A DNA stretch of 64,000 bases from Crocodylus rhombifer. Taxonomy: Eukaryota; Chordata; Crocodylia; Crocodylidae. Numbering within the stretch: position 1 is the stretch's first letter; each line of letters opens with the position of its first letter. The position numbers were made by a program, and so were the translations under genes. A model generated the notes under the pieces. That model did not search any database, was not told the DNA's origin, and saw only the letters and a program-made list of their open reading frames with translations. Below are positions 12,442-25,583 of the stretch, piece by piece. The stretch lies in the NCBI GenBank assembly GCA_038503035.1, contig JAVSML010001008.1, positions 67,164-131,163 on the forward strand, given 5' to 3'.

Positions 12442-12840
12442 ATGCCATTGTTTTAAACTCTTCCAAATTGCCTTCTAGAGCTGCTTTCAAGTGTTCCAGA
12501 ATAGGGAAGATTTTAACCTGGCAAAAATAAAGAGCTGAAATGTTCAACATTGTTTTAGAATCCAGCTTAAAACAACTAGAATAATTCTTCCTGTTTTCTT
12601 TAAGGAAAATAGCTGTTAGGCTTTTTTAAAACAGAAGTTAAACTTAGCAGTCATGCATAGCATTAGTTTCTAAGAAGCAATATGTGACAATATAGGCACT
12701 ATAATATGTTAGTATTTAGAAATTGGGTACTTAGCAAGTGAATGTAAACCTGCAAGATGCTAATAGATCAGCCCATATTGAAGTTACTACTATGGATGAC
12801 ACTGCATAGGATAATGGTGTTGAAAATAATACTTAGCCTT
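12442..12840. other. AT-rich DNA, nothing recognised
   Basis: No repeat or gene was recognised in this short interval. Confidence 0.4.
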
Positions 12841-12849
12841 TGAACAGCA

Positions 12850-13000
12850 CTTTTATCTATAGTACTTACCTAGTGTTGCAAAGAAGTAAAAATTCTATAT
12901 TCCCTTTTTAAACGTGAGGTAACTGATGCACAGAGAGACAGAATGACTCACCCCAGTTAGAAGGACACTGAATTCAGAGAAGGGAATGAACCCATTTGTT
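12850..13000 (-). repeat. MIR-like SINE
   Basis: The plus strand carries the reverse complement of the MIR core: 'gaggtaactgatgcacagag' followed by 'agacagaatgactcacccc' and ending near 'gggaatgaaccca'. MIR is an ancient SINE fixed before amniote divergence. The copy is clearly decayed, consistent with great age. Confidence 0.7.
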
Positions 13001-13645
13001 CTCAGGATAATAACTTGAGTAGAAAGTGAATGTATAGTTGTACTGAAGTAAATGGGGAAGCATTTTATTTTATCTTTAAATCAAACTTTAGAGTGAGAAT
13101 TTGCCTGTCTGTGACTAAAGGACTATTCCAGTAGTAAAAAATATTCCAGTGTACCGTCTGTACAAACCTACTAATGCTGGCAACTAACATCTCACCTTTG
13201 CTAGCTGGGAATAACAGAAGAGAAACAAAAATATTTTTTCATGTTGGATGCAGAGATGTTTATGAGCAAGGTACACAATTGCTCATGGTCCTGCATCCCA
13301 CATCCTTTTGCCCTCAGTACAGAAATAGTCGTACAATCCTAGAATTGGGATAACTTGTCTGCTCTGTCCCTATTGAGATGGGCAGATCGCTGTCCACCTC
13401 TTAAGCTGAGAACTGTTAAATTGTCACTGTTTTAAGTGTGCTAGTGCTATATTACTGTATATGATGAGGCTCTTTTGCCTACTCCTGTAACACTTCCCTG
13501 CCTCTTTATTGATTTTGCAATAGCTGGGAGGTCTAATAGGTCAACTTCTCTTAAACTTTTTGTGTTTGATTTTAACTCAGTGTACAATTATTGACCAAGA
13601 CTGACATTCTATGCAGGATCTAACTGAGGGCTAGTCATTTTAGAG
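13001..13645. other. AT-rich DNA, nothing recognised
   Basis: No repeat or gene was recognised. Confidence 0.4.
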
Positions 13646-13648
13646 TCA

Positions 13649-13897
13649 GGGCATATCTATACATGTATTAATGTGCTTTTCCTTATGTATGTTAAATTTA
13701 CTCCCGCTAATACGAGGTACTAAATAAATATGCATTAGGCTGCTTTAATGCACAGTTGCACACACTTTTTAAGTGACTCTTAATATGCAGTAGCCTATTG
13801 TACTGTGCATTAGCATATTACCATGTTTTTTACATGCCACTTTAATGGCATGTAAAAATAGGCTGCTGTGCATTAAAGCGCATGTGTAGACATGCTC
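13649..13897. mobile_element. 249-bp MITE, 3-bp target duplication TCA
   Basis: The left end is 'gggcatatctatacatgta' and the right end is 'catgtgtagacatgctc' (inverse 'gagcatgtctacacatg'). TCA flanks both sides (13646-13648, 13898-13900). The interior is AT-rich with repeated 'tgcattag'-type phrases and a small hairpin 'acatgccactttaatggcatgt' near 13833. The termini belong to the same 'gtctacacatg' class as 4875 and 15349. Confidence 0.72.
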
Positions 13898-13900
13898 TCA

Positions 13901-15345
13901 GTGTGAACAAAGAGCAGACTTTTCAGCCGTAAAAGGCAGTTAATAGAACTCTAGGGCTAATAACTAAGGAGAATGAGGCAGGGCCATAGAAAGGGAAGTA
14001 GGTAGATGGAGAATAGTTTAAAGCACTTTATAGACTTCCTAAGTTAAAGGGCTTTTTTATTGAAGAGGTCTATAAACTATAATTTCATAGGATACAAGCA
14101 GTGAATGGTGTTAGCACGGAAGGATTTTCAGGGAGAAGGGGCTGTTTTATGCTCTGAGTTTGTACAGTGTCTGGTAGAACAAGGCCATAGTTCTTGTGCC
14201 ATAATGTATGCATACTAAATAATAAAATACAGAAATGGTAGAAAAGCTTTCATTAAAAAGCTTTTTCTTTGTAACAAAATGGAAATGCTCATGGAAGAAA
14301 AAAATCTGTTTTATTAAAACAGCTGGGATTTTGGAGGAAAGTGTGATTTAACAAAACTGTGAGGAAAAACAACATTGTAAAGGAAAAATCATGTTCACTG
14401 TTTTCACAAGGAGAAAAATAATAGTTGCTTGATGAGCTGTAATCTATGAGATGTCAAAATTCATCTAAAATAGATGCTTGTAGAAAAAGAAATTAGATTG
14501 TGGGGTAATAAGATGCTCTGATTCCTGCTGCTAGGAAGCTCTGAACTTGTCCTCTTTTCTCAGTTACCCTTTAAGGTAGAACAGTTACTCAAAATATAGT
14601 ATTTTCATAAAATCCCAAAGACCTAATTAAATAGAAGAATCTACATTTCATTTGAAGGGAATTGTTTTGCCAGGATGTAAGAAATGCTGAAATTAGTCTA
14701 AAGATAATCCGCATGGTGGCTTCTTCATTTTGATCAATAACCAGCGGGGGGGCAGCATTTAAAGTGAAAGCACCTTAATTTATAATGACAATAACTCCTA
14801 TATATATACTCCTATAACAATGGCATCTTTTATAATGATACCAGATGGCCTTGCCAAATCAATGGTTTTATAATGATATTAATGGCCTTGTATAGTGTTA
14901 CTGAAAAATAAAAAGACTGACCCCATAAAACAATATGAACTGGAGTATGGCCCAATCACTCAAGAAGTAAAGTTTAAAGAAACAAAAAAATGGGATTGCA
15001 TTTTGTAGGCCCCAAAATGATTGAGAAGTAGGCTTAGTAAGTCTATTGAGTAATTTTGAGGGGATATCTCATTTATAAATTGTGAAAATATTTAATCACA
15101 ACACACAATATTTTATATTCTTCCTAAAAACTTGTGACCAAAGCTCTCCTAGGTTTTGACTACAAAGACCACTTAGAGGAATGAATCCTGTTTCATGTAG
15201 TTCTGTATATACACTTGTGACTATTAGTATGTCAACCAGAAATCTGTCTCTTAGCAAACAAAGCACTGAAAGAGAATTGCCTGGAACCTTGTAGGAAAGG
15301 CTTTCTTTGACCATGTAGAAATCTTTCTTATATTTACATGGAATT
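13901..15345. other. AT-rich DNA, nothing recognised
   Basis: The sequence is mostly A/T-rich. A near-duplicate pair 'ataatgatacca'/'ataatgatatta', each followed by 'atggccttg', occurs at 14836-14890. A small inverted pair around 'agaaaagctttcattaaaaa' lies near 14241. I support no gene or repeat family. Confidence 0.4.
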
Positions 15346-15348
15346 TCT

Positions 15349-15644
15349 GGGTGTGTCTACACATTGCCCTACAGCACTGTATAGCCCGCTACGGGTCTAC
15401 ATGTCTATCACTTGGGTCTACATGTGATTGGCAGCTCCCACAAATGGGAGAGAGTGGCATTCTCTCCCATTGTATCACACTACTATGGCAACATAGCAGT
15501 AAAATCTTACTGTGTGCTACATGCACAACACAGTAGCTATGCATACTATGCCATGCTTTAGTATTTCCTTTTTGAGTATCAAAAGGAAGTACTAAAGCAT
15601 GACACCATAGCATTGTCCCCACCCTGTGACGTGTAGGTGCACCC
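15349..15644. mobile_element. 296-bp MITE, 3-bp target duplication TCT
   Basis: The left end 'gggtgtgtctacacattgcc' is inverse to the right end 'acgtgtaggtgcaccc'. TCT flanks both sides (15346-15348, 15645-15647). A strong internal stem-loop lies at 15552-15602: arms begin 'catgctttagtatttcc' and end 'ggaagtactaaagcatg' around a short loop. The 104-codon minus-strand frame that overlaps the element is accidental. Confidence 0.75.
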
Positions 15645-15651
15645 TCTGAGA

Positions 15652-15949
15652 ACATGTGGTGGCAGATGACTGAACAAGGAGCAACAGTCTCAAGTTGTAG
15701 CAAAGGAAGTTTAGGTTAGGTATTAGGAAGAATTTTCTCACTAGGAGGGTAGTAAAACCCTAGAGCACGTTTACCCAGAGAGGTGGTGAAATCTCCATCC
15801 TTGGAGGTTTTCCAAACTTGGCTAGACAAAGCTTTGGCTGGGATGATCTAGTTGGGGATGGTCCTGCTTTGAGAAAGGGGTTGAACCACATTACCTCCTG
15901 AGGTCCCTTCCAACCCTAACTTTAAATACATAGAATCATATCATCTCAA
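15652..15949 (+). mobile_element. CR1 LINE 3' end
   Basis: The fragment starts near 'ggcagatgactgaacaagga', passes through 'gaagaattttctcactagga' and 'gaaatctccatccttggagg', and ends 'aggtcccttccaaccctaac' with a 'tagaatcat' tail. It is about 300 bp of CR1 3' sequence, 5'-truncated, starting within a few bases of the neighbouring MITE. Confidence 0.9.
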
Positions 15950-16294
15950 TAGAAAATTCAGGGCATGTTCATGGAACCTAATTTGTGATCCCATGGCTGG
16001 CTTTAAACTGTGTGACTACAGATCAGCTCCCCACTTGTGCATATGTTCACCAGTGCTGGGAGTTGTGCCAGGAACATTATCTTAAGTAAATCGAGTGGGA
16101 GGAGAGCCAGGCAGAATCAGGAAGAAGACAGCTGGTTGTGGGTCTGTGAGGGCAGGAGCCATGTTGTCCATTGATGGGTGAGGGTCTTTGGAGAGCTAAA
16201 AATAGCCTGTTCAGGATTGGTGGGGGCATAGGAAAAGCACAGCCCTAGGGGTGGGGTGAGTGACTAGGCTTTCCGAGTCGCAGGGATACACTCT

Positions 16295-16500
16295 GAACAT
16301 GTACACATGTCCAGTTAGATCAGGTATGGGTTAGCCCAATATACTTGGTGTAACCCCTCAAGTGAAATAAATTAGATTAGGCCAGCTATTTTTTGCCCTA
16401 ACTAAACTCCCCAAATGTGTATACCGTTTGGCACTTATATTGGATCAACCTAACCCTAATTAGGTTGGTCTAAGCGTAACATCTGCATGTACTGTGATAT
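16295..16500. repeat. Possible palindromic MITE
   Basis: The interval opens with the palindromic phrase 'gaacatgtacacatgtcc'. It has inward-facing matching phrases 'gggttagcccaatata' (near 16331) and 'atattggatcaacctaaccc' (near 16438). The overall foldback shape fits a short DNA element. Ends and target duplication could not be fixed. Confidence 0.35.
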
Positions 16501-18628
16501 ACAGCTTAAGTCTTCTCTTTGTAGCTATGTTATTGTTGTTACCATCACCTGTTATTAAAGAGCAAGGCTTTCTCAGGATATTATTCTCAGACTTCCAGCC
16601 TCACTTTTATTTAATAATTACTTCTGTCCACTCTGCATCAGTGTTAAATAGTTACTGCAAGTTTAGTTTCTGATCAATTTTTTGTTTGTTTGTTGTTACT
16701 TCATTTTAATTTTTAGGTTTTTTTCATTTCCTATTTAAATTGAACTCATTTGGATGTATCTTAGGCAGAAGGTTACTAAAGCTTTCATTTTGGGGGGGAA
16801 AAAAGTAAAATATAATATCACATATGCTTCTGTTTTTGTTACCAAAATGTTGGGCACAGGAAAGAACGTTGCTGTAAAATACTGTGCTATAAAGCTTCTA
16901 ATTCAGTTATCCCTCTTTTCCACTCACACTCCACCAACAGCAAGGACTTCAGGTTATGGTACTAGCCACCAACACTCTGCTTTGAGAACCACAACATTTG
17001 CATCCCAGTCTGTTTTCCAGTGTGGGGGGGGTGGTTCTACATTTATCATATTACTGTAGAGGATGTGCTGTCATATAAGAATGTTGGCTAACCCCTGGGT
17101 TTAGGAACTGGACTAAGCATAGGACTTAGTCATACTTGGAAGAAATGTAGTTATCAATGTAACACATTGCTTGCTCCTTTAGGAGGGAGTTAGGAAGGGT
17201 GAAAAGAGCAACCAGTCTAGACTGCTACATCCTAATGATCCATTGAAGAAAAAGACATGGGAAAAAAACTACCAGATTTAAAGAGTTATGGGAAGGAAAG
17301 ATATGGGGAATGGATTTTTTATAGCATCTTCGAATGCACTCGGGTTCCTCAAGTTGACTTTTTTAATAAACCTTTTCATCCAGCATATTATCCTGTTTCC
17401 TTTCTAGTATACATCTATCCTCCTCATTCTTTTATAAAGGGCGCCAAATTTTCTGTCACTTTCCAGGAGATTGAGTCTTGCTTTCAGTTCATCTGTAAAT
17501 AATAGTACTATGTTTGCACTTATATACTTTTTCAGTATCTTCAAAGTCTGTAGAAACCAATTTAGTTGTGTATGAGGTACACAGCAATGTTTATTGTAAT
17601 TTCTGTTTGGTGAGTACTGTTAATAATTATTATTTCTCTTACAACAAAGTTTGTCATTATGCTTCTTTTTTTCAAATGGAAAGTAAATTATACAAGGGTG
17701 GAAATTGTGTACATTGCAAGGCAGTACTAACGATAGCATTGTAGGCTTATAATGAGCTGAAGTTTTTAGCCACATATTTTTTTTCCTCTAATTTGAGGAA
17801 ATTGTTGCATTGTTCATCTCTGATGCAACAACTTGATTAAAATGAAAAAAATATATATTGGCAAATTTTCTATTGAAAAAGAAAGGTGTCTAACACAAAG
17901 AGAGAGAGAAAAACTTTATGGACATTGATTAGAAAGGGAAAAAAAAGGCAGGGCAGAGGAAGAAAGGAAAAAGGATTTTTTTTATCTTCACCAAGCCAGA
18001 ACAGTAGTATACTCTCAAACCGTATGACCTAATCAGTGAGAATCACGGTAAAATGTAATGTGAGAAATTTCACACTCAGTGGTGTGAACAAAGGAAAAGG
18101 TCATGGTTTTAATTATGGAGCTTGTCATTGCCTTACATAGTTGAAGAGGTGGCTTTTGTTAAGATCTGTTTTCATATTGATAATCTTAGTGGATCTAATT
18201 TCCTATTCTGTTCTAAAGTGCTTGTTCTGTTTCAAAGAACATTCAGAAGTCTCATGATTACATTATACTCAGAACTTGTTTTAAATTTGTCAATTAGAAA
18301 TAGGGGAACAACTCTAAATCCTGTTATTGGTTAATAAGAGTCAGTAAAATAAATCAAACACTAGTTTCACCTGTGTTATCCATTACTTAAAAAAATTACA
18401 GCATAATGGAGAGAGAGATTTACCCACACTCCTCACTAAAAATGCATATGGAACCTCTTGGTAAATTAAAATAGAACCATCTCTTTCACATCAGCTTTAA
18501 TTTTGTAACCTTGCTGACTTCAGAAACAACCAACTTAATGATCCCAGTGGTCATTTTCCAAAACACTTGGGGCTCAATCCATAAAGAGATTTAGGTATTG
18601 CAATGTTCAGCATAACAAAACCTAACTT
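16501..18628. other. AT-rich DNA, nothing recognised
   Basis: Several AT-rich chance frames (16754-17059, 17257-17502, 17514-17744, 18122-18334, all plus) lack domains. I recognise no repeat family, RNA gene or exon. Confidence 0.4.
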
Positions 18629-18631
18629 TTA

Positions 18632-19388
18632 GGCTAAGTTTAGACAGTCAAAAAGCATGAGGATGAATCGATTCAGCTTTTGCAGGTTAGTCTAAGCTGC
18701 AGAGATTAAACTGAGAAACAACTGGACTGACATTCCTTTTTAATTAAGGTAATGCAGCCACATACTTGCAGTGGCTTAGGCCAGAAGCTGGGGGGTGCTA
18801 GATCACAGTTCCATGGCACATAGCCAGCCTGGATGGTTTCTTCTTCCCGATGCCCCCAAGGTCTCTGGAATTTGCAGTTTAGGATCACAGCAGCATGACT
18901 CTGCCCATCACTTCCTCTTCCTGCTTCCAGGTGCCTTTGGGATTTGTAGTCCACAGTCACAGCCAGAAGTATGTTGTTCGCAGGGCAGGGCACGGCAGCT
19001 CTGTATTTGTGGGGAGGGGAAGTTTAACTCCTCTCCCTGGCCCCAAAGCTCAGCTGAGGTTTGTCTGAAAAGAAAGGGTAGAAGGAGTGCCTGCCTACCA
19101 CCCTACCCCCCAACCTTCTCTGTTGGAGCAGACAGCCCAGCCCAAGGCTGGAAATCATGCTGGGAGACTGTGATTTATCTTGAACCAGGAAGGGGTCTAA
19201 GATAGAAGTTTCATAAATCAGTTTGACCTAAATCAGTTAAGTGTGATACTACATTCAACCAGGTTCATCTTAAACCAGTTTCATCCATTTTGAAACTGGT
19301 TTATGTGCTCTGAAGTTCTGTTCTGCTACAGGTTTAAACCAGTTTCTGATCACTTAAGCCGGTTTCTGTGTAACTTCTGTCCGTAGCC
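18632..19388. mobile_element. Inverted-repeat transposon family A, copy 3 (757 bp)
   Basis: The left end 'ggctaagtttagacagtcaa' and the right end 'taacttctgtccgtagcc' are inverse. TTA flanks both ends (18629-18631, 19389-19391). 'ggtttaaaccagtttctgat' near 19331 is identical to copy 1. The GC-rich core contains opposing open frames of 136 and 95 codons that are not genes. Confidence 0.75.
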
Positions 19389-19391
19389 TTA

Positions 19392-22300
19392 GGGGCTTGG
19401 ATCCTTGAGTGCAGTGCATACCCCTGAGTTAAATGGCTACATTTTCTTAAAGGATGGTGTATGGAAAACTATGTACCTTAGAATGGGATTCACAACAGCC
19501 AGTCCACTAAGCATGGTGCTCTCTGAACTGCCCTGAAGGAAACAGTAAAGAGAAATGTGTGTGTGATTAAATCCTGCTTCTCATAGGGGATTGAGATGCT
19601 TAGGATGACCTGGGATTCACAGCCCTGAAACCCCTTATGTTGCTAGGCACATAAGTTGTTCCTTTCAAAAACAGAGTAGAGATCACTTTCTTATAAACCA
19701 CTGTAGGGGGAGGATGAGGAGGCTGTGCTGCCCTCTTTTTAGAGTGCTCATTTTGAATGTTGTTCCAGGCCTTTCCCAGCCTAAAAACACACGTATTTTA
19801 AGAGAGTGTAGCTATATGCCAGTGATTCCTAACCAGGGTGCCACAAGATCCTTTCAAGGGCACCATGCAGGAAGATACAAGATACTCTTGGGAATAGGTC
19901 ACCTCTCAGCTTTTATTTAATGTGGAAAAATACTAGAACAATTCTTCTGTTGCAAAGAACTCATAAAGGTCAAAACAGTTAAGTCTTTTTCACACTATGG
20001 ATGTAATCTCTGGGTTTATCTTGAGAATTATGTGTAGGTGTTTGCATACCTAAGAATGCTACTGTTTCATAGGAGTCCAGGACCAGGTCCAAAGAAATAA
20101 GGAAGAGGGGAGAGTAGGAATATATTACCTTAATTATCTTTTAAGCCATTATTTCCTAACCTGTGCTAAAAATATATTATGAATATGTCTTTGCATTTTA
20201 AACTTGATACAAGTTTACTTTTGAGATGCAATAAAATGTAAAAGTCTGTTCTTGAAACTTTTCTGTATTTCACTACTTGCCAGCTGAATAGTGTGAATGA
20301 ATGGAATTGTATTCTGTATATGTGTCTTGCAACCCATAGTCTTTTACTTAATCTAAAATCAGACATATTGATTGCGCCATTTCCTTAGTTAATAGAATGT
20401 ACTCAGTGTGATTTATGAAGTTAGGTATTTTTTGACTGAAAGGTGATCTGATAGGTTTTAAAATAGAACCACTGTCACTTCCAGGAAGCCAGATTTGTTG
20501 AGTTGCACTGACAGTACATTAGGACAATTCCTTTACAACATGTTCTCATTAGTATCTATTCTTTCCAACTTGGCTTATATAACATTAATGCATAGACGTC
20601 ATCTGACATATGTGAATATTTTAAAATTAATACAGCTAGACACAATACCGAATTTTTGAAAAAAAAATCCTTTTCTTCCTGTGAAAAGCTTTGCTGATAC
20701 ATGAGTTTATTCTTCAATAATGAAAATAAACAATGGCATTTTCTTTATTCATCTATCCACAAGAAAAAAATCACTATTAATTGCCCATCTTGAAGCTGGT
20801 GGGATTGTTTCTAGCAGTATTACATGACAACAATTCTGTGCTATAGCACACATGCTAGGTGAAGGAGAACAGGAAATAAGTATACACTGGATTCTTAGGT
20901 AATAATAACCCTAGTTTTAGGTAACATCACATTAAGATGAAAGGAGTTTTTTTCCTCTTACAATATTATCCATGTGTTTGTGTGTGTGCGCACACACATG
21001 CATATTTATTCTATTTCACTGCAGCTTTAGTAAGTAATACTGTGCAAATTAATTCACTCTGTCCTTGCAACTGGAAGGACAAGAAATATAATTCTTTTCT
21101 GAGAAAAGGAAAAAACAGTCTAAAGAAAGCAGAAGTATTTGAAAAAGCTCTTGGATACATTGATTTTGTTGTTGCACCTAAGGATTTTAATTTGTCTCTG
21201 TGAAACTACAACTTAGAATGGTTACAAGTCATCTTCCCTAATTTGTCATTGTCTAATGAACCAGTAAAATTCCTCCTATCCATGTCCACATTATAGCGAT
21301 ACCCAATACATGGAATAAAAGCCTGATCCATAGAAAGGGCTAGTGTGACACAAGATGTATGAAAAATGGAATATAAAGGTTATATTGCCTTTGTATTTTG
21401 CACATTCACAACTGCTATTATACTAACTTATTAGTCCCTAGATTGGTCGAAGACACTGTCTAACAGCTAGACGGAATCCATGCTGTTGATAGGGGCTGAT
21501 GCTCCTCTTTGGTATTGTCAAACCCAGAAACATGGCAGCGAAGCTGGTTCAAGGCATTCCTATGGGTGCCCTTTTGATCTCAAGCTCCAGTGTTCTTGTG
21601 AGCAGCTTCAGTAAAGCACTTTTAGGTTTGACAACTATCATTGTGAGAGGGTGGCCAAGACATACTCAAGAGATGGAACCCCTCCAGAAGTGCCTGAGAC
21701 AGAGTGTATCAAGTATACGCTAAGAGTTTGGGTTTTCTTAGCTTTGTAACTGGTCTAAATTAAAGTTATTTGTGTCAACTGGCTTAATAGTTTTCAATAT
21801 ATAGCTGTGAGAATACAAACCTTTTTTGTAGTAATGACGATCAGAGGTTTAGTAGTGTTTGGGCTAATGCAGTGTTCAAGCTTTCCCAGCATACAAATCT
21901 TAGTGCAAAGTATTCCCACCCTCAAATTTCAGACTTCCTGGAAAAACTATGCATAGTACCAAGTTAAATATGAGGTTGAGGCTGTCATTTGCAATGCTGG
22001 TGCTCACTGGGGTCTGTAGAGCTGGAGATCTAGTTAGACTGTTCTACACTCTTCTTAAATTTCTTGTTTGGATTGTGTTGCATTTTCATTCTTTCTCTAG
22101 TGGAAAGAAAAAAGAGATTAGGATATTTTTGGTAACACTTCTCTTTAGCTGTTACTGTTTTTATAAAATAACTTTTTGTATAGTCAACAGAATGCTATTG
22201 AAGTTACGTACTTGTTTGTAAGACAATCCATGTAGAAGTCAGGTTTTGCATGCAAATCAGACTACTGTTTTTTCTTCTCCTTCAGGTGAATGTTGACCTA

Positions 22301-24477
22301 CAGACCCCGGATCCAATGCATAGATGGGATTTTTTGTTAAATTTTCTAAAGTTTTTTCTCTGAAATCTAATTTGACTATTGTATTTTAGGCATCACACCA
22401 GGTTGCATCTCTGGCAGGTGTGTGCTTTCTGGAGTGGTGAAAATGTTTGGTTCTTATGAATATTTATTGATTTCAGTAAATATAGCCCTGAAAGTGGCTG
22501 CCAAAGGGAAATTTCCACCCAGAAAAGAGAAGCCAAATAAGTAGTCCAACAGAATGACAGCAAGTGTGTACTTACCAAGGTAAAGAGTCCCTTTTCTTTT
22601 GCTCAGTTGCTTATTCTGGATTGAAGGTTTAGGTTTTGACTAGAATCATGGTGCTCACCTAAAACATGAGGCTGACTGAACTGGTTGCTAATAACAATTA
22701 CTTTAGTGATATTTCTGTGAGCAGCACTGGAACAACTGCAAAAAAAAAAACAACCCTAAAACATGTGATGCCCATTCAAGTTCAATAAAACACTAAAATA
22801 TATGTATTTAAATAATTGTTGAACAGGGATGGACTTGGGTTTGTGCTTCATGCTTGAGTTTCCAATGTGTGGTCCACAAGTTCCATCCAACTAACTATAA
22901 TAAGAAATAATGGAAAAGAAAGAAACTGTGACTATTACAATATTTCTTTCTCTTACATATAAACCGTTGTTTATAGTGTGTCAACTTTTATTGCATATTG
23001 TGTATTTTTGTCTAAATCAATTACAGGTTAATTTGATGTGTTTAATTTAATCAATGCCTGCCTGAAGCAATAAAAATTGATCAAAATTAAGTGTAGAAGC
23101 TACATTATTTTTAATATCAATCATTTAGTTTCACAGGCATTGGGATAATTCAATCAGTAGCTATAGAGAGAGTTATCATCTAATTAACAAGGGAGACAAC
23201 ATTCTGAATAAGAGGAAAAAAACACAAGGAAGATGCAAGTGGTAATCAAAGATGACTACAACTAAGTTTTGTTACTCAAAAGATATTATTGGCAGTATCC
23301 TGTTAATAGATATCATGTGCTATATAAGCTGTGATGATGCTCCATGCATCCTGATGGCCACAAGCATAGAATGATTGAATTCTTATTTAATAAAACTGAT
23401 TGAAAAATAGAGGCTTGATTAGAATAAGGAGGAGCTGTTTTATGCCCCATTAGAGTGTGCTGATAACACCAGATGTCTAAAGCCACACTCTGATTGGCTA
23501 GTTAGGTCTTTTTGGAGTGTGATGCCTTAACCAGAAAATGAATGCTGGCTCTGCATGAGTCTACAGTAGTGTCTGTAATCATAATCCTCCTTCAAGGGTA
23601 CCTTTATTATGTTTGTTTTTTCCTTGCTATTTTATTTTAATTTAGGAAACACTTTCCAAAATAAAAACTACAGTACCTAGTCGAGTATCCTAATCTATCC
23701 TACACACATTCAGGCTTGAATTGTTCATTTAAATTAATATTTCACTTCAATACTTAAATAACTGATGCATATAGTTGCAGAAATTTTAGTAATTTTTTGT
23801 ATTCTGGGAAATGTTACTATTTTGAAATTTATTTGCAATTTAAGAGTTGGAATATGACAGAATGCTCTTTGTTTGCTTTAACTATAAGACATTGGATTTG
23901 GAAAAGGCCAAAATATTTGTGTATTGGTTCTACATTAATTTCTCTGATTAAAAAAAAATCCCTAATTTTAAGATTTAAAAAGTAACCCTATTTAGTTCTG
24001 GGTTTAGCTCTGGTTCTTGGTATATATATAAACCAACCATATAGATGTAGTGGTGTTTCATTTTAATCATGGAAAAAGTGGATTTTGGGTTACTTTTTTC
24101 AATCTGAAAATTGGAGGGAGTTTTTTGTCAGAGAAAATGAGGATCCCTGGTCATCAAGCCCAGCTGGCCCCTACCCTCCCATCCAGGTGGACTCTTATCC
24201 ACTGACCAGCTATACCTGATTCCAGGCTCTTGAGGGTTGAGCACCTCTTTGCATACTTCTCGAACATTTCATCTTATGTAACTGAGATGTCTGCCTATAT
24301 TACATCTTTCAGAATCCTTCATGGTAATAAAGGTTCAGTAAATCACCACAGTGATTCAACTAGAGGAGATTCCATAACATCACAGGACTGAAATGGACCA
24401 GATGTAGTCTCGTGAGAGCACCCAAACACAAAGCAAAATAAAATGTTCTTATCTTCTCTGGGGAGCTTAATCTAGAT
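19392..24477. other. Long AT-rich stretch, nearly repeat-free
   Basis: About 5 kb has no recognisable young repeat. A possible hAT-like end fragment sits near 19818-19880 ('gattcctaaccagggtgcca'), too short to call. The palindrome 'gtgtgtgcgcacacac' lies at about 20981-20997. Chance open frames (for example 20937-21203 and 21949-22221) have no domain. Such stretches sometimes hold conserved regulatory DNA, but nothing in the sequence alone shows it. Confidence 0.4.
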
Positions 24478-24535
24478 TTTTAGATGATGAAACTAAAACA
24501 GTTAACAAAAACACTCATCCTGTAAATGTTGAGAT
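24478..24535 (+). repeat. 58-bp direct repeat, copy 1
   Basis: The segment starts 'ttttagatgatgaaactaaa' and ends 'cctgtaaatgttgagat'. It recurs at 25526-25583 with only two mismatches (both A/G). The sequences on either side of the two copies do not match each other. It is not a microsatellite and I do not recognise it as a transposon end. Confidence 0.85.
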
Positions 24536-25525
24536 AGGGATCAGAAACCATTTATCAGTTGCCAGCCAAATTAATACAGCTTCTTTCAAAAAGTAACTTA
24601 CAGCTTCCCCTGCTACTGATTGCCATTCTTGGGAATTGCCACTGATTCTCTGCCATTGAATAGATATTGATGTTTTTTGGCTTTGCAGGCTAGATAAAAA
24701 TCACTTGGTGAGCCAGACCTGGTCTGTGGGCTGCTGACCTAGAAGATAGATATTTTTAAAAGTAGAAATGTGATAGATTGCAAAAATATATTTTCCAATG
24801 TACATTTTTTATTTTGTACATATTGCATTATCCACTAAAAAACATTTTTACATAAAATTCCCAACCACCTTTAGCTAATGTTTGAAATAAGAAGTTACAG
24901 GTTCACTTTTCAGTTGGCTGACTAGATATGCCATGCATATTTATAACTGCCTCTGGGTCAGAAGATCTACCAGTTTAAAAGGGTATAGTCAACAGTAGTG
25001 AAGGGTGAGAGGGTTATTTTGTTGTTGTGAGGAATCTTAGACTGTGGAGCTTGCTGCTGCAGAGCTGATAATTTTTAAGCCATAATAAATAGATTTATTT
25101 AGGCTTTTCCTGATGGGTTGGGGTGAGGGATTTAGGATTGTTGAGGAGAATACTGGAGTTACTTATTTATTTTTCGTTCTAAATGGATTTCATGTGTAGT
25201 TCGTTAGGGAAATGGATGTCGAAGAGAGGTACCTCTGATATTGATTTTGGTATTGCATAAAACATTAAAACACATGCATCTAGAGACTGGTGAAAAGACT
25301 TGAAGGGTAAATATGAAGAAAACTGTGCAGACTGAACACAAGCCTCTCTCTCATCTACTTCATCCTTTTTATTCGTAAAGCAAAAAAATCCTCCAGAAAT
25401 GCATTTTACTTCGACATCTGCTTGAGAAATAGGTTGTCAACAAGGAGTCCCTTGAGAACAGGCTGTTGGTAAAAACTGATGCAAGCTTGCATCAAGAAGA
25501 ACAAAATTTGATGAGAGACTAGATG
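24536..25525. other. DNA between the 58-bp direct repeats
   Basis: No repeat or gene was recognised in the 990 bp separating the two copies. Confidence 0.4.
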
Positions 25526-25583
25526 TTTTAGATGATGAAACTAAAACAGTTAGCAAAAGCACTCATCCTGTAAATGTTGAGAT
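25526..25583 (+). repeat. 58-bp direct repeat, copy 2
   Basis: This is the second copy of the segment at 24478-24535, in the same orientation and 1048 bp away. The high identity suggests a recent local duplication, or an insertion event that duplicated this sequence. Confidence 0.85.
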
